Of a stretch of 64,000 nt of DNA, positions 1 through 11,845 are shown piece by piece. Source of the DNA: Arenicola marina (lineage: Eukaryota; Annelida; Polychaeta; Arenicolidae). Position numbers and translations under genes: made by a program. Every line of letters starts with the position of its first letter. The first letter of the stretch is position 1. The DNA is taken from NCBI GenBank assembly GCA_964019135.1, contig OZ025258.1:4483961-4547960 (forward strand). Reading direction: 5' to 3'. The notes beneath the pieces are model-generated. The model ran no database searches. It worked only from the letters and a program-made list of their open reading frames with translations, and had not been told where the DNA came from.

Positions 1-2760
1 TTACTCCGCCAGGGCTTCATTATATCTCTGCGCTCCCTGCCTTCGACTCGCTCCGCTAAGGCTCCATTATATCTCTGCACTCCCTGCCTTCGAATCACTC
101 CGCGAAGGCTCCATTATATCTCTGCACTCTCTGCCTTCGACTCACTCCGCCAGGGCTCCATTATATCTCTGCACTTTCTTCCTTCGACTCACTCCGATAA
201 GGCTCCATTATATCTCTGCACTCTCTGCCTTCGACTCACTCCGCTAGGGCTCCATTATATCTCTGCACTCTCTTCCTTCGAGGTACTCTGCCAGGGCTCC
301 ATTATATCTCTGCACTTTCTTCCTTCGACTCACTCCAATGGGGCTCCATTATATCTCTGCACTTTCTCCCTTCGACTCACTCCGATAGGGCTCCATTATA
401 TCTCTGCACTCTCTTCCTTCGACGTACTCTGCCAGAGCTCCATTATATCTCTGCACTTTCTTCCTTCGACTCACTCCGATAGGGCTCCATTATATCTCTG
501 CACTTTCTCCCTTCGACTCACTCCGATAGGGCTCCATTATATCTCTGCACTCTCTTCCTTCGACTTACTCCGCTAGGGCTCCATTATATCTCTGCACTTT
601 CTGCCTTCGACTCGCTCCGCTAGGGCTCCATTATATCTCTGCATCCTCTGCCTTCGACTCACTCCGCTAGGGCTCCATTATATCTCTGCACTTTCTTCCT
701 TCGACTCACTCCGATAGGTCTCCATTATATCTCTGCACTCTCTGCCTTCGACTCACTCCGCTAGGGCTCCTTTATATCTCTGCACTCTCTTCCTTCGACG
801 TACTCTGCCAGAGCTCCATTATATCTCTGCACTTTCTTCCTTCGACTCACTCCGATAGGTCTCCATTATATCTCTGCACTTTCTTCCTTCGACTCACTCC
901 GATAGGTCTCCATTATATCTCTGCACTCTCTGCCTTCGACTCACTCCGCTAGGGCTCCATTATATCTCTGCACTTTCTCCCTTCGACTCACTCCGCTAGG
1001 GCTCCATTATATCTCTGCACTCTCTGCCTTCGACTCACTCCGCTAGGGCTCCATTATATCTCTGCACTTTCTCCCTTCGACTCACTCCGATAGGGCTCCA
1101 TTATATCTCTGCACTCTCTTCCTTCGACGTACTCTGCCAGAGCTCCATTATAACTCTGCACTTTCTTCCTTCGACTCACTCCGATAGGTCTCCATTATAT
1201 CTCTGCACTTTCTTCCTTCGACTCACTCCGATAGGTCTCCATTATATCTCTGCACTCTCTGCCTTCGACTCACTCCGCTAGGGCTCCATTATATCTCTGC
1301 ACTTTCTCCCTTCGACTCACTCCGATAGGGCTCCATTATATCTCTGCACTCTCTTCCTTCGACTTACTCCGCTAGGGCTCCATTATATCTCTGCACTTTC
1401 TGCCTTCGACTCGCTCCGCTAGGGCTCCATTATATCTCTGCATCCTCTGCCTTCGACTCACTCCGCTAGGGCTCCATTATATCTCTGCACTTTCTTCCTT
1501 CGACTCACTCCGATAGGTCTCCATTATATCTCTGCACTTTCTGCCTTCGACTCGCTCCGCTAGGGCTCCATTATATCTCTGCATCCTCTGCCTTCGACTC
1601 ACTCCGCTAGGGCTCCATTATATCTCTGCACTTTCTTCCTTCGACTCACTCCGATAGGTCTCCATTATATCTCTGCACTCTCTGCCTTCGACTCACTCCG
1701 CTAGGGCTCCTTTATATCTCTGCACTCTCTTCCTTCGACGTACTCTGCCAGAGCTCCATTATATCTCTGCACTTTCTTCCTTCGACTCACTCCGATAGGG
1801 CTCCATTATATCTCTGCACTCTCTTCCTTCGACTTACTCCGCTAGGGCTCCATTATATCTCTGCACTCTCTGCCTTCGACTTACTCCGCCAGGGCTCCAT
1901 TATATCTCTGCACTCTCTGCCTTCGACTCACTCCGCTAGGGCTCCATTATATCTCTGCACTCTCTGCCTTCGACTCACTCCGCTAGGGCTCCATTATATA
2001 TCTGCACTCTCTTCCTTCGACGTACTCCGCCACGGCTCCATTATATCTCCGCACTCTCTGCCTTCGACTCGCTCCGCTAGGGCTCCATTATATCTCTGCA
2101 CTCTCTTCCTTCGGCTCACTTCGCTAGGGCTCCATTATATCTCTGCACTCTCTTCCTTCGACATACTCCGCCAGGGCTCCATTATATCTCCGCACTCTCT
2201 GCCTTCGACTCGCTCCGCTAGGGCTCCATTATATCTCTGCACTCTCTGCCTTCGACTCACTCCGCTAAGGCTCCATTATATCTCTGCACTCTCTGCCTTC
2301 GACTCACTCCGCCAGGGCTCCATTATATCTCTGCACTTTCTTCCTTCGACTCACTCCGATAAGGCTCCATTATATCTCTGCACTCTCTGCCTTCGACTCA
2401 CTCCGCTAGGGCTCCATTATATCTCTGCACTCTCTTCCTTCGACGTACTCTGCCAGGCATTATATCTCTGCACTTTTTTCCTTCGACTCACTCCGATAGG
2501 GCTCCATTATATTTCTGCACTCTCTACCTTCGACTCACTCCGCTAGGGCTCCATTATATCTCTGCACTCTCTTCCTTCGACTTACTCCGCCAGGGCTCCA
2601 TTATATCTCTGCACTCTCTGCCTTCGACTCACTCCGCCAGGGCTCCATTATATCTCTGCACTCTCTGCCTGCGACTCACTCCGCTAGGGCTCCATTATAT
2701 CTCTGCACTTTCTTCCTTCGACTCACTCCGCCAGGGCTCCATTATATCTCTGCACTCTCT
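1..2760. repeat. 47-bp minisatellite, about 58 copies, cut by the window edge
   Basis: Successive occurrences of CTCCATTATATCTCTGCAC lie 47 bp apart throughout. The second half of the unit varies (CTCTGCCTTCGACTCACTCC or TTCTTCCTTCGA types, plus a GACGTACTCTGCCAG variant at about 422, 798, 1125, 1737 and 2440). The variants mix without a fixed higher-order period that I can see. The array starts before base 1 and stops sharply at 2760. No coding role is apparent. Confidence 0.97.
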
Positions 2761-2763
2761 GTA

Positions 2764-3081
2764 CGAAGGGAGTTTGGGGAACGGGCCCAGCAAGCCAGAG
2801 ACATAGCCGCTCCTCATAGGATCCAAACCAGGATATCAAACGAAGCACTGTACATCAACAATGAACTCCAACGAGAGAATCTACCTGCAGTGTCGACACG
2901 AGACATTCTAACCCTATCGCCTGGAGAGAGCGAGGATGAGCTGTTATCCATGGAACAAGCCACCTCAGGTGACGTCATCACCTCGCGCGCATCAAGTGCC
3001 TACGCCACCGTGATCCAGGTCCAGTCCATACAAGACGTCCGGAAGGCTTATCGCCTTCTGCTGATGGATACGGAACGCTGA
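2764..3081 (+). CDS. Orphan open frame of unknown function, possibly a retroelement or exon fragment
   Basis: One frame stays open for 105 codons from the edge of the 47-bp array to a TGA at 3081. Its composition is protein-like: charged and amphipathic, rich in E, R, S and Q, with an acidic stretch SPGESEDELLSMEQATSGD and the ending RKAYRLLLMDTER. There is no start codon near the array edge; an internal GTG at 2890 and an ATG near 2950 exist. A second open stretch in another frame follows to about 3180. I do not recognise the family. It sits just upstream of LINE debris, so an ORF1-like remnant or a captured exon are both possible. It may also be chance. Confidence 0.3.
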   Translation, partial: RREFGERAQQARDIAAPHRIQTRISNEALYINNELQRENLPAVSTRDILTLSPGESEDELLSMEQATSGDVITSRASSAYATVIQVQSIQDVRKAYRLLLMDTER

Positions 3082-3194
3082 CTCCCCAACGAGGATGAAG
3101 GCTGGCAGGATGACGGGGATCCCGGCTCCGGAAGACACCTACGGTATCTCCTCAGACGCCACAAGAAAACCGGAGTCATCGTGGTCGTCACAAT

Positions 3195-4260
3195 TGCTTG
3201 CATTAACATGGCTAAAAAGTTATCTCAATACAAGAGAATAGTTTGTAGTTTACAATAATACATTTTCGAACCGATCTCGAATAGTATGTGGAGTCCCGCA
3301 GGGTTCTGTATTAGATCCACTTATATTTCTTTTATACATGAATGACTTTATGAATGTAAGTAAGCAATTGTTTGGAATGTTATTTGCAAATTATTCTAAT
3401 TTCTTTATTTCGGGCAAGGATATAAATAAAACGATTGAAACGCTGAATGGGGATTTAAAGCACATACAGTATTAGTTGCAAATTAATAAGCTTGCTATCA
3501 ATCTCGATAAAACTAAATTCATGGTTTTTAAACCGAAGAGAAAGAAAATTAGTATTCAGAGCAATGTCACCATTTCTGGCTAAATTGTTTCTGGGAGTAC
3601 AATTAGACTGTGACCTTTTGTGGAAACAACACATAGATTATATTAAAGGCAAAATGGCCAGGGCGCTTGGAATAACCCTTGTGCAAGGAAAATGTTAATC
3701 AATGACACCCTGCGGATTTGATATAGTTGTTTTGTATCTCCATATCTATCATATTGTATTGAAGTATGAGGAGCCTCGTGTATTAGCTTTTTAACCCCTC
3801 TTATCATGATTACAAAAAAGCAGTTCGCATATTGTCTGGAGTTAATAAATGGGCCCACTCAGCGCCGTTATTCGTAACGAATAAGATTCTCCCGCTCACA
3901 TTATTATACGAGTTTAGCGTTTTATTATTTATGTTTAAGCAATACAATGGCTTGCAACCTCTTATCATACAAGATTTGTTTATAAAAAATGCTGACATAC
4001 ATAAGTATAACACTAGAAGGTCGCAGCTATTATATGTTCTTAAACATAAATGTCAATTGACGAAAATATCTATGAGATATAATCGGATATATTTAATAAA
4101 TGGTTTGGTAAGGTAAACTGTCAATCATCGCTTCACCTTTTTAAGATAAATACTAAGGATGGTTTGTTAACTATAATCGATACGAGTGATTTAACCAATG
4201 GTAATGTTAATTTGATGTGTAACTCACCATCTCAGGATAATCTTATATGTTAATGTGTTA
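3195..4260 (+). mobile_element. Decayed non-LTR retrotransposon (CR1/L2/Jockey-type LINE), reverse transcriptase C-terminal half
   Basis: Conceptual translation gives LINE reverse-transcriptase motifs in order: LTWLKSYLNTRE, then CGVPQGSVLDPLIFLLYMND (palm motif B region), then FANYSNF where the catalytic FADD box should be, then KLAINLDKTKFMVF, and later SPYLSYCIEVWG-like and HKYNTRRSQLL-like C-terminal motifs. Several in-frame stops (for example TAG near 3238 and 3475), frameshifts and the lost catalytic aspartates show that it is dead. The endonuclease and N-terminal RT are absent. A T-rich 3' tail region continues to about 4430. A neutral relic, probably old. Confidence 0.75.
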
Positions 4261-4433
4261 ATAGAAGAAAGAACTAATATAGCGCAACGATTGGGCCAAA
4301 TCGATATACTATCTAGATTGTTGTATTACTGTTCCCTGGTCCCTGGTTTTTTGTTTTTTTACGTGTGTGTGTTTTGCTTTTTGTTTTTGAGCGAATAAGC
4401 CTCGGCTTCTGCTCCTTGCCAACTAGTTTTGTA

Positions 4434-4535
4434 GTATTTCAAGGATAATTACAGACCGATATCACTGTTATCTTGAGTCGGAAAGGTTATGGAATGCGTG
4501 GTTGACAATGATCTATATGTCATTGAGTACTTGTC
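4434..4535 (+). mobile_element. Short LINE fragment with RT motif 1
   Basis: The translation reads DNYRPISLLS, a TGA, then VGKVMECVVDNDLYVIEYL. This is the conserved YRPISLL...GK(V)MExVV start of LINE reverse transcriptases. The TGA probably replaces the usual cysteine codon (TGT/TGC). It is out of order relative to the C-terminal pieces on either side, so this stretch is a patchwork of several insertions rather than one element. Confidence 0.6.
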
Positions 4536-4784
4536 CCGGCAAAACCTCGCTCGGGATGCGAAGGGTCGCCGGTTCGAAACCCGCCAGGCGGGTAGAACTT
4601 TCGGCGTCCATTCGGGCCTGGGACCAGAAATACTACACAAGCCCTTCTCAGTGCTAGACGTGCCTACTCTTGTACCTCACATACTAATTTATTGCAGGAA
4701 GTTGGCGCCTACCCGCTTTATACTAGAAGAGAATACTTCTGCCTATGCATATTAAATAATATAATATAATTATATTCCCCCACC

Positions 4785-4975
4785 AATTTCCGATGTGTCT
4801 CGGTATCCATTACGAAGCAGCAATGATCTGTTCCACGCACGGTTGATGACACGTATTCTCGCAATTGCTTCTTATGGAGAACGATCCGTGCTTGGAACAG
4901 ACTGCCAGAAGATGTAAGAGAATCTACATCCCTTGACTCTTTCAAGTCTTCATATATGAAAGTTATCACACGATG
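4785..4975 (+). mobile_element. LINE ORF2 C-terminal fragment plus 3' UTR-like tail
   Basis: The frame ending in TGA at about 4975 reads TIRAWNRLPEDVRESTSLDSF followed by KSSYMKVITR. This is the typical C-terminus of CR1/Jockey-type LINE ORF2 (RT..WNxLP...SLxxFK). The upstream part (YPLRSSNDLFHARLM) is in another frame, so a frameshift lies near 4850. The following 100-150 bp may be its 3' UTR. Clade assignment is tentative. Confidence 0.6.
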
Positions 4976-6482
4976 ATAACTGATTTTATGCGGTGTTCAG
5001 CAAAGGGTGCCTCTAGGGGTGGGTTAACAGGAATTGTTGTAGCCTGTTATCCCGTATGTAGTAGCGATCGCTTGATGCTATATCTTTTCTACCTGTCCTA
5101 ATAGAACTTGTTTTTAGCAGGGTGCGTATATCGTTGGTTCAGCCTTTTTCTTATTACACTTCAACCGCGACATGTACATACAAGCGGTCGTCATAACGTG
5201 CGCGTTCTGCTTTTGCAAATATAGTACGCAACGACCTACGGCGCGATACCAGCGCCCTGTGGCGAAGTAGTTAGCCTTTTGTTTTGTTCTTTTGTTTTCC
5301 GCCTTTCGCTAGATGTCGCTTCACCCGGAACGCCCTGATTGGTTTAAGTCCGGAGCTGTTCCGGGGTATAAATTTCAGTGGTAACGGCCGTCCGGCCTCT
5401 TTCTGATAAATGCTGCTCCAGAGCCAGGCAAAAACTTTCGATTTTTGAAACTCGGGATCAGCCAGGGACAAAGGAAGCCCCTTTTTACGGCTAGAAGTAA
5501 GCATTTTGTCCGTCTCGTGTTCGAGATTGATCTAGGCCGACCTGGCCTAGTTGAGGAGGCTGTTTTTGTTACCCATGTGTTGTGATCAAGATCTACCACT
5601 TGGCAAGTTTTGCTCTGTCTCTGTTACCACGCCGCGAACACGTGTCTCGCACGTGGTAGGCAGGTCGTTGTTTCTTCGTTAACCTTTGGCCTTGTTATAG
5701 GCCGAAGAACTTCTTTAGACCTTCCCACCTTACCAATATGATGGAGGCTACACTGATATATAGTCTATGCTAAGTTTAGAACTATTTTTCAGCTCTTTCT
5801 AGTCCTGACCAGATTATATTGGCTAATATAAGGAATGTTGTTACAATTTGGGACTTGGAATGAGTGGTAAGCTTAGTGTTATCCTAGGATACACTGTGCA
5901 TTTTTAGATCCTCTTTTCACTTTTGGATATTTTAGCCTAGATAAATATTATAGATTTTGAATTGTGACCTGCGAGAGGATTTTCTCTAACTTATAGAAGG
6001 TCAGTCTTTATCTGGCTGTATCTTATCATTTGTCTCGTTAGCGGCGTCAGCTAAGGACGCGCGCGTGGGTCACGTGACTGATGCCAGGGCCCGGGTGCCC
6101 TGGGACTCAGCCGTCATGGCGACCCCGTGCATGTTCACCCCGGTCATCGCCAGTCAGCGTCGCCGCTACTCAACAAATGGAATTATGGCACATAATTCCC
6201 TATTTCTTCGATTTCGATAAGGTTTATCACTAGCCCAGCTGTTTTTTGGTGGATTTCATGTGGAGATGTGCTGCGTATCACTCTCAGTTTCAACAGTGAC
6301 TAGCGAGTCTAGGAGATGAGCTCATATATCTCTCCCTTTACTGTTTGGCCTTGATTTCCCGCTTGGAGGTGAGCCTTTTTGTCGCTCTCTAAGTTTAGAC
6401 AGCATTTCGTGGCAGTGGTTTTTAAGTGAGAGAAGTTGACAAGTCTTAGTGTTGCTAATCTCTATAAAATTAGCTGTTTCCG
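4976..6482. other. No recognised gene; possible promoter-like segment
   Basis: About 1.5 kb without a convincing frame on either strand. A TATA-like GGTATAAATTTC lies at about 5359. A GC-rich, dyad-containing stretch (GGCCCGGGTGCCCTGGG) lies near 6087. Composition changes near 6483 where retroelement similarity starts. It could include an old LTR or untranslated retroelement DNA, but no terminal repeat was found. Confidence 0.4.
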
Positions 6483-8888
6483 ACCCTGGAGGAAATAAAT
6501 CCAACATTTGCTCATGCAAAGGTGTTCAGCAAATTGGATGCCAAAGCGGGATATTGGGCAGTATCCCTTGATGAGGACAGCCAAATCCTCACAACGTTTC
6601 GCACACCGTATGGTAGATATTGCTGGAAGCGTCTCCCATTTGGACTCAAGGTCGGCCAGGACATATTCCAACAGCGAATGGATGAAATCTTAGAAGACCT
6701 ACCCGGTGTAGTGGGAATCGCGGATGATGTGTGTGTGTATGGTTCTAATGACCAAGATCATGACAATAATCTTCTCGGTTTGATGGAGCGAGCAAAGGAA
6801 AAAGGACTCGTCTTCAATAGCACAATATGCGACATCAAATGTGAACATATTCCATTCTTTGGAAACTTGTACACAACGCAAGGTATTCTATCAGACCCGA
6901 AAAAACTGGAGGATCTCCGAGCGATGCCCGAACCGAAGAACAAGGATGATCTTCAGAGATTCATTGGACTAATGACCTACCTTTCATCATACATCCCGAA
7001 CTTCGCAAAGGAGATACATCCGTTGCGTGAATTACTGCGCAAGGAAGTGCCTTGGATATGGGATGAACAGTATGCAGTAACGTACAGGCATGTAAAAAGT
7101 CTGATTAAAGAGGATTCGTGTCTGTCATACGACGATCCATCCAAAAGCTTGATCCTGGAAGTAGACGCATCTCAGAAAGGATTAGGTGCAGCACTCATGC
7201 AAGACGACAAACCGATTGCATTTGCCAGTAAAACCTTGACCAAAACCCAGGCAGGATACAGCAATATCGAGAGAGAGACTCTAGGTATCCTACACGGAGT
7301 TACACGCTTTCATACTTACCTCTGTGGTCGAGAATTCATCCTCGTCACCGACCATAAGCCACTCGTCAACTTCGTAAATGACAAACCATTGTCAAGTACC
7401 CCACCGAGGATACAGCGTATACTGTTGAAAGTCCAAGGATACAATTTCAAAATGCAATATCGGCCTGGTTCAGAAATGATTCTTGCTGATACTCTGTCAC
7501 GGCTCCCAAATCTAGACAAGGGAGCTCCAATTGATCTGGATATCAGGGTTGACGGACTTGAAATAGATGACATTGACCAGACAGACATTGATTTAATTAA
7601 CTTTTCACCTGCGAAATAGAACACGCTGCGAAGTAAAACAGAACATGATTCAACGTTGCATGCACTCTGTCACGTTGTGCACAATGGATGGCCAGACTCC
7701 ATCAAGGACTTACCAACAAACATCAGAGTGTTTTGGTCATATCGAGACGAATTGGCTGTAGAGAATGGAGTAGTCTTCAAGGGACGACAAGTCTTAATAC
7801 CATCATCGATGCGCCAAGACATACTTCGACAATTACACGAGGGACACAAAGGGATTGACAAGACTCGTAGATTGGCTCGTGAATCTGTATATTGGCCTAA
7901 CATTCACAAGGACATCGAAACAATGGTTCAATCGTGTGGAAGGTGTGCCGAATACCAACATGCACAACGGCACGAACCTTTAATGCCTCGCGACATCCCC
8001 AATGCTCCATGGAAAAAGCTTGGCACTGATATTTTTAAAATACATGGCAAGTACTATCTCATGATTTCAGATTATTTCTCGAAATTTCCAGTGGTAAGAG
8101 AACTAAACCGAGCAACAAGCGACGAAGTTACGAAGGAAATATCCTTTGTGTGCAGTCTGGATACACGAACCTTGGCCCCAGGACGTCCATCTCCTGCGTT
8201 GAGTGAACACACAGTATCACCCCAGTCACCACCCAGGAGAGGCGCTGTCTCGTCACCGACATCACCGTCAGTAACATTTGCCTTGTAAGCACAACCAGAG
8301 GATGATTTGCGAAAGGCGATCCATACCAACCTTCCCGAAAGCGTCACCGTCACCCGATCTGGTCGCAAAGTCAAGAAGCCAAAGCGATTTGGTTATAGTG
8401 ACAGCTAAATGAGCCATAAGCTCGAAACTACGATTTGACTGAGACTTATGATACTTAAATGAACCTGTTATATAAATAACTAAGGAACGGAGGATGTTGT
8501 GGTATCGGCGCCATATAATGTTTCCTTGTGGGGAGTTGGTTGATGAAATACACTGAGTTCAGTTGAGTTTGTTTGTTGTCCAATTCTCATGTATATTTGT
8601 AGATCTCATAAAAGGAACAAATACAACATTTACCAATGAAGATAACACATTAATGTTTCAATCTAGTATTCGCTATATAGTCAGTACGAAACGTTTCTCT
8701 TTTTTTCTAATATGTCATACTGATTCTTGCCCGGCTGTTCAATTATGTCACATCACTAATTTGTTTCTGTATTTGCATTGCTGTTGATCAATTTACATTT
8801 CTGTTTGTTCTATCCGAGGTGAACATTAATATGTGAATTCGCTGTTGTGAACCTCGTAAAATAAATAAAGTTTATATAAAAAAAAACA
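6483..8888 (+). mobile_element. Gypsy/Metaviridae LTR retrotransposon fossil, partial pol and candidate 3' LTR
   Basis: Parts seen in order: the reverse-transcriptase central region (KVFSKLDAKAGYW; PFGLKVGQDIFQQ; the VGIADDVCVYG catalytic box); RNase H (LEVDASQKGLGAALMQ; ERETLGILHGVTRF; DHKPL); an integrase H2C2 zinc-binding region (HEGHKGIDKTRRLA...CGRCAEYQ) and the beginning of the catalytic core (LGTDIFKIHGKYYLMISDYFSKF). A proline/serine-rich and basic C-terminal pol-like tail follows, then a purine-rich tract and a TG-starting candidate LTR. RT-RNaseH-INT order places it in Gypsy. No gag or 5' LTR is recognisable. It is broken, with roughly four breaks. The long residual frames suggest a moderate rather than very old age. 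Confidence 0.9.
8495..8888 (+). repeat. Candidate 3' LTR of the Gypsy fossil
   Basis: It begins TGTTGTGGTATCGGC directly after the purine-rich tract GGAACGGAGGA and could end at AAACA near 8888, giving a TGT...ACA boundary of 394 bp. AATAAATAAAG near the end would serve as its polyadenylation signal. No second LTR exists in the window for comparison, so the right boundary is a guess. Confidence 0.4.
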
Positions 8889-9246
8889 GTTCACGGCTGC
8901 TGCAAACCCCTTTTTCTTTCCATAGTCCGTTTACAAAACTACATATGCGCGTTCCACGGGTGACTTCATCGGATCATTCATCATTCATCACATGCCGCGA
9001 CCCGCGTAATGTCCTTCCTCCTGATTGATTGATGGCAGGCCAGGGGGAATTAAATGTCTACGCCCACCGAAAATACACATATGGCCGACAATAGCGGTCT
9101 TTAAGGCTAACATATTTTGCTTCTTTGCGAATTTGCGAGCAGGCAGCGACTGGTGCGCGATTGCCAGCCATTTGATGCTAATGTCCATTGGCCAAAGAAG
9201 TGACCTAAATAAAAATACTGATAATTGTGTCGCAGAATTGCAGTAA
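8889..9246. other. No recognised feature
   Basis: Mixed-composition sequence with short frames only, none with a recognisable motif. Confidence 0.4.
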
Positions 9247-9338
9247 GTGGACTTCCCTCCAGAGGGCGAAAGGTAGAGATAAATACAACTGTGGACTTCC
9301 CTCCAGAGAGAGGGCGAAAGGTAGAGATAAATACAACT
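9247..9338. repeat. Two-copy tandem duplication (44 and 48 bp)
   Basis: GTGGACTTCCCTCCAGAG followed by GGGCGAAAGGTAGAGATAAA occurs twice back to back. The second copy has an extra AGAG. Confidence 0.85.
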
Positions 9339-9424
9339 GAAGGAAACGTTTCGGAAACTTTGTGTCGCAGAAACTTTAAATGTGTATCAGTTTTGGGCAC
9401 AAAGTTTTGGAAACGTTTTAGGTG

Positions 9425-9930
9425 TGTACTGGGCTTCAGGCGTAAAAATCGGGGGCCAGGAGGCAGACGTGTCTTTTAGGCGTGGGAATCGGGGGGCCAG
9501 GAGGCAGGAGTGGCTTATAGGGGTTTGAACGGAAGGGCGGAAGCAGGAGTATTTTAGGCATATGAATCGGCGGCCAGGGGGCAAGTGTACAACTAGTGTA
9601 GGTAGCCGGAGTGCCGGGATTGGGTGAAGGGGGAGGGGGGGGGATGGGTGGAAGGAGGAGTATGTTAGGCTAAGAATCGAGGAGGGTCCAGGAAGCAAGA
9701 GTATCTTTGGCGTGAGAAGCGGGGGCGGGAATGGGGGTAGGAAGCCGAAGTATCTTAGGCGTAAGGACCGGGCGCTGGGGGGGGGGGGGGTAGGTAGGAA
9801 GCAGGAGTGTTTTAGGCGAATGAATGGGGGACAGGAGTACATTTGGCGTAGGAAACGGCGAAGGATGCAGTGGGGGGGGGGGGGGGGGGCAGCAGCCAAG
9901 AATACCTTAGGCGTAAGAACCGAGGTATTC
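9425..9930. repeat. Degenerate minisatellite of about 40-50 bp units with poly-G tracts
   Basis: The motif TTAGGCGTAAGAATCGG, then a G-run, then CCAGGAGGCAGGAGT recurs about ten times with heavy divergence and length change. Poly-G tracts of about 14-18 bp sit at about 9777 and 9871. The proline-rich minus-strand frame over it is a translation of the repeat, not a gene. Confidence 0.8.
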
Positions 9931-10337
9931 GATCATTCCGCTTCCGTATTCCCGTATTCACGATACGCCATAGTGCTATATTATCTTCTGTCATGTTAAT
10001 TGCATTATTTTCATATTCTGGGACACGAAGAAATAAAAGTTTCAATTTCTCATACTCTAATCCATGTGTTGTTGTATCTGGTTGCTCTCAGATTTATTAC
10101 CTCACTGCCGTGAGTTTTCAGACAATGATCAACATTTGATAAATATGTCTTGCTGATGCATCATAATTGTTTTTGCTATAGTGTTCGGATTTATTATGCG
10201 GAGTCTCTTACATACTTCTGACGTAGAGTCTAACTTACAAGATAGTCTGATCCACTGTCTCCCCAACTTGGGCCTGGTAAAAAGATCATAATCAACGATT
10301 AAAATCGTGTTAATTTAAATCCTAATTATATATAGAA
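9931..10337. other. No recognised feature
   Basis: AT-rich sequence, short frames only. Confidence 0.4.
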
Positions 10338-10530
10338 TTACGGCAACGCGAAACATATATGGTAATAAGGCAAAGCGAAATATATACGGTATTAAGGCAA
10401 TGCGAAACCTGTAGTATTAACACAACTCGAAACATCTACGGTATTAAGGCAACGCAAAATATATCCGGTATTTTATGGCAACGCGAAACATCTACGGTAT
10501 TAAGGCAACGTGAAACATATATGGTATTAA
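10338..10530. repeat. Seven-copy minisatellite of about 28 bp
   Basis: The unit GGCAACGCGAAACATATACG plus GTATTAA recurs about seven times with substitutions. Two isolated TTAGGGCAACG pieces near 10597 look like outlying relics. Confidence 0.85.
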
Positions 10531-10539
10531 TTAAATCAA

Positions 10540-11845
10540 CCTGTTGACCTAAAGCCGTATGTGTTGTAGAACACTTTCGACATTAGGACAACAATTTTAG
10601 GGCAACGGTCTTAGGGCAACGCATGACCATAAATCTTTTAATATGCAACACAAATGAATAATAATTGGCCTGAGAGTTAGTTAAGCCCAAATGAATACAT
10701 TAATAATAATAATAATAATAAAAACATAAAAACAACGATGTCTAAGTAAGATATATAGTGCCGTTGACCTAATACCCTCAGGTTGACCTAATTCCAGCCG
10801 TTGTCGTCTATATAATTATATATATTTATATATATATATTACATTGTATCAAGCTTCGTGGTTTTTATCATGTCTTTGTGGATCAATTTATTGCCCCATC
10901 CCCACTTGAAGAATTGCTGCGTACGTCCCTGTGGGTTATGTGTACGTGTGCGACATTTCTCATATGCAGATATCGTGTTATCCTGAATGCCAATCGCGGA
11001 GATCGGAAAAGGTATTCCCTCCTCTCGTTATAGGTTGGAGACATAGATTTTACTTACATTACGCATTTTACTATATTAGTGTGCACAGAGCCATGTTCGG
11101 TCGCTGAGAGCGTCGGGTGGGCGAGAGTGGAAGAACCACAGCCTGGAAATTGCCTTTCTTTATTGGGATCACTGCAACTAAAGCTGTTCGGACAGTTGTT
11201 TCCCGCCAAAATCATGCTAGGATCTAAAAACTGTTACATTTTAAGGCCTTATTAGTGCAAAAATAAGTTATTCTTCAAAGGGGAACGTACATTTACGTCA
11301 CAATACGTCGAATGATCGCCTCTGACTATCTCTTGATGCTTTAACGCCTCCTATGGGTCGTATGGGATAATGACCAACATTTCTATTAGGGCTTCTGAAG
11401 AAAATTAGCGGCTACTTTATTTTGATGGGGTAATATGTTGGAATCAATATCTGGAAAGTCTGTTTGGACAAGGAGCTGGACTTTAAGTCCAAGTAGACCT
11501 GATTCACTCCACGACACACCATGCAGCTGTCGTTGGTTAAACTAACGGGCGCCGTGTCGTTGTCGATAATTACCTTGATTGATGTTTTATATATTAAGTT
11601 GGCCATAATCGCAGCCAGCGGAGGAGAAGGGACGGAACGTGGCAACCTTCGACAATGAATCAGAGGTGCTAGCTTCCAAGTGTAACTGGGATAACGCCAA
11701 GACTAGGCGCTGTCAGGGCGTTAATAGGCTATGTAAGTCTCGCGCGGTTATTACGGTCATGCGTCGTGTTTTACCCATGCACGCAGCACTTCCGGGCTGC
11801 TCACTTGTTTACTGTGCGGCAAGCGACAGTGTTTTAAACGCTAAA
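10540..11845. other. Gene-poor interval with microsatellites
   Basis: Contains an AAT run at about 10700-10720 and a TA-rich stretch at about 10806-10848. No conserved frame was recognised. CpG content and short frames rise slightly from about 11600 towards the THAP exon. Confidence 0.4.

Noticed and set aside
1-2760. CRISPR array
   Set aside because: Repeats are contiguous with diverged copies and no unique spacers. The context is a eukaryotic genome.
4541-4625. tRNA or tRNA-derived SINE
   Set aside because: GGTTCGAAACCC resembles a B box, but no A box at the right distance, no cloverleaf and no 3' tail could be drawn.
5271-5599. Two overlapping minus-strand frames of about 75 codons
   Set aside because: No family resemblance, overlapping in different frames, no signals.
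9387-9899. 170-codon proline-rich minus-strand frame
   Set aside because: Translation of a degenerate minisatellite and poly-G tracts.
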